Assembly: GCF_003479405.1 (NCBI RefSeq)
Contig: NZ_QUHB01000004.1
Coordinates: 1 to 64,000, forward strand
Length of the DNA: 64,000 nt
Origin: Eubacterium sp. AF16-48
Lineage (GTDB): Bacteria > Bacillota > Clostridia > Lachnospirales > Lachnospiraceae
Direction of reading: 5' to 3'
Part shown: positions 62,621 to 64,000 of the stretch, piece by piece
Layout: each line of letters opens with the position of its first letter
How positions within the stretch are numbered: position 1 is the first letter of the stretch
Made by a program: the position numbers and the translations under genes
The notes under the pieces: generated by a model
Databases searched by the model: none
What the model was told of the DNA's origin: nothing
The model's input: the letters and a program-made list of their open reading frames with translations, nothing else

Positions 62621-64000
62621 TTAGCCCACCATCCTTTCTTCGTTTTTTGTAGCAATCTGTTCCGCCAAAGAGATTGCTTTCTGATACTCATCCTGGTAAT
62701 TAAATTCAATATGCAGTTCATCTTTACCCATTACCCGTATGCTTCGGATAAGCTGCATGACTGCCCGACGGTCAATACCCTCCATAGTAGAAAATTTCAT
62801 AAAATGGTTGATCCAACGGTTTCGTTCGCTTCGGTTTTCTAATACATCTGTAAGTTTTTCGTTCCATTCAGCGATTGCTTTTTGGAACAGTTCAATATCT
62901 GCATTGTATTTTCGCTTGTAAGAGAGAAATTCTTCCTTTGTCAGAATTCCACTCACCAGATTTTCATAGAGTTTTGCCTTAAAGCCCTCGGTCTGTGCCA
63001 CACGCTTTTCATTTACTCTGATCTGTGCGGCATATTCCTGCGCCAATTCCCGGTTAATCCGTTCTTGACTGATACTGGACAGCAGGGCATCCAGAGAAGC
63101 AACATTTTCAATATGTCCTTTCAAACTGTCCTGTACACATTCAATCAGATCCGACTCTTTCAGCATGACCGACGATGTGCAGCCATTCTTTTTACCGGTC
63201 GGGCAGTAATAATAGTGATACTCTTTATCTTTATAGCGGTTCGTCTTGCGGGTCATACGGCAGCCACAGCAGCCGCAGATCAAAATGCCGGAAAACAGGT
63301 AAACCTTATCCGATTTAGGAGAAGTCCTTGTGTCAATCCTGCGGAGCCTTTGCACCAGATCAAAATCGTGCTTTTGTATGATTGCCTCATGGGTTCCCTC
63401 CACACGAATCCATTCCGAAGAAGGTTTGTCCTCACGCTCTTTTAATTTGAAATGGGGCGTTGTCTGCTTGCCCTGGACCAGTGTTCCGGTGTAAGTTTCA
63501 TCCTGTAAAATGCGGATGATTGTAGTTGCAGACCATTTGCAATCCTTTCGGTCTGTATAGCCACCTTTTGCATGAGGCATTCCGTGATTGCGCTTATACG
63601 CCAACGGTGAAAGAATTCCTAATCGGTTCAGTTCATCCGCTATATGGGAAGCGCTGAATCCTTCCAGCCGTTTTCTGAAAATATCCCGCACAACATTGGC
63701 AGCATATTCGTCTACTTCCAGGCTCTTGTGTTTATCGCCGACTTTCACATAACCATAGATGGTAAAAGCACCTACAAAATCCCCGCTGCGCCGTTTTACT
63801 TCCAGGGCACTCCGTGTCTTAACGGAAATATCCCGACAGTAAGCCTCATTCATAATGTTTTTGACAGAAACCGTGAGATCATCGGCAGCGTCATTTTCCG
63901 TATCCACATTATCGTTAATTGCGATAAAACGCACTCCATAGGCTGGAAACACCCTGCGCATATAGCGGCCTGTTTCTATGTACTCACGACCTAAGCGGGA
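62621..64000 (-). CDS. Large serine recombinase (first of three), 5' end outside window
   Basis: The reading frame stays open to the window edge; the last bases encode SRLGREYIETGRYMRRVFPAYG, which is inside a catalytic domain, so about 60 to 80 N-terminal residues including the nucleophile serine are missing. A zinc ribbon (CGCCGCRMTRK...YYYCPTGKKNGC) and coiled coil follow. It is the first gene of the three-recombinase operon reading leftwards. Confidence 0.9.
   Translation of the reverse strand, partial: SRLGREYIETGRYMRRVFPAYGVRFIAINDNVDTENDAADDLTVSVKNIMNEAYCRDISVKTRSALEVKRRSGDFVGAFTIYGYVKVGDKHKSLEVDEYAANVVRDIFRKRLEGFSASHIADELNRLGILSPLAYKRNHGMPHAKGGYTDRKDCKWSATTIIRILQDETYTGTLVQGKQTTPHFKLKEREDKPSSEWIRVEGTHEAIIQKHDFDLVQRLRRIDTRTSPKSDKVYLFSGILICGCCGCRMTRKTNRYKDKEYHYYYCPTGKKNGCTSSVMLKESDLIECVQDSLKGHIENVASLDALLSSISQERINRELAQEYAAQIRVNEKRVAQTEGFKAKLYENLVSGILTKEEFLSYKRKYNADIELFQKAIAEWNEKLTDVLENRSERNRWINHFMKFSTMEGIDRRAVMQLIRSIRVMGKDELHIEFNYQDEYQKAISLAEQIATKNEERMVG

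Larger units (their letters stand above)
59347..64000. mobile_element. Element 3: serine-recombinase element inserted in the integrase, partial
   Basis: Base composition shifts here (clearly less AT-rich than its surroundings) and three tandem large serine recombinases occupy the end. The left boundary lies within 59347-59356, where the integrase reading departs. The element continues past the window edge, and its other genes are not visible. Triple serine-recombinase modules are known from integrative conjugative elements of Clostridia and streptococci. Confidence 0.8.

Overview
The window is chromosomal DNA of an AT-rich Firmicute, most likely a Lachnospiraceae/Clostridia gut anaerobe. This rests on AT-rich codon use, many AGGAGG ribosome binding sites, the tig-clpP-clpX-lon-ysxC-lepA-hemW order, tRNAs without encoded CCA, surface proteins with lysine/tyrosine-rich fibronectin-like modules, and gut-type mobile elements. 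Families are named from recognised motifs only; no database search was run.

Region by region. 1-0.75 kb: the last bases of a 23S rRNA, then six tRNAs. 0.85-7.15 kb: a secreted GH25 lysozyme, tRNA-Arg, a small protein of 27-bp tandem repeats, a rhodanese, a THUMP RNA methyltransferase, a membrane-anchored papain-like protease and the overlapping rdgB-yfcE pair. 7.2-8.0 kb: a second tRNA cluster (Pro, Gly, Arg, His, Gln, Lys, Leu) behind a consensus promoter. 8.1-13.1 kb: an FAD oxidoreductase/membrane protein pair, a CYTH protein and a DJ-1 protein. 13.1-13.4 kb: nested direct and inverted repeats. 13.5-24.4 kb: the protein quality-control and GTPase block tig, clpP, clpX, lon, ysxC, a DUF4364-like gene, lepA, a surface protein and hemW. 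24.4-29.0 kb: a two-component system with a membrane-anchored protein, then an orphan solute-binding lipoprotein.

29.2-42.1 kb is a DNA-phosphorothioation (Dnd-like) defence island. It holds a divergent XRE regulator, a mini-HTH gene, a DndC-like PP-loop/ferredoxin protein, a DUF4007-like protein, a 1176-aa ATPase, a cysteine desulfurase (DndA-like), a PLD-helicase, a 58-aa protein, DndD, and an unrecognised 183-aa last gene where a DndE would be expected. Modification and probable restriction genes are interleaved in one tight operon. It sits directly upstream of the str operon (rpsL, rpsG, fusA, tuf; 42.1-46.9 kb), which has its own strong promoter.

From 46.88 kb to the end everything is mobile. 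Element 1 (about 10.3 kb, 46,882-57,222) is integrated in the 3' end of tuf and rebuilds the tuf C-terminus. It carries a repressor with three operators, excisionase, tyrosine integrase, VapE-type helicase, an iteron-like region, a MobV relaxase with a candidate oriT, and a cargo operon of a HindIII-family restriction enzyme, its adenine methyltransferase and a SIR2-domain protein. Element 2 (57.2-59.35 kb) has the same left-end plan (tuf-end copy, terminator, repressor, excisionase, integrase) and appears to sit in tandem at the same target. Its integrase is cut by element 3, a less AT-rich element whose end carries three tandem large serine recombinases and which runs off the right edge. The best candidates for an under-described system are the Dnd-like operon with its unusual parts and the HindIII-type RM-SIR2 cargo operon.
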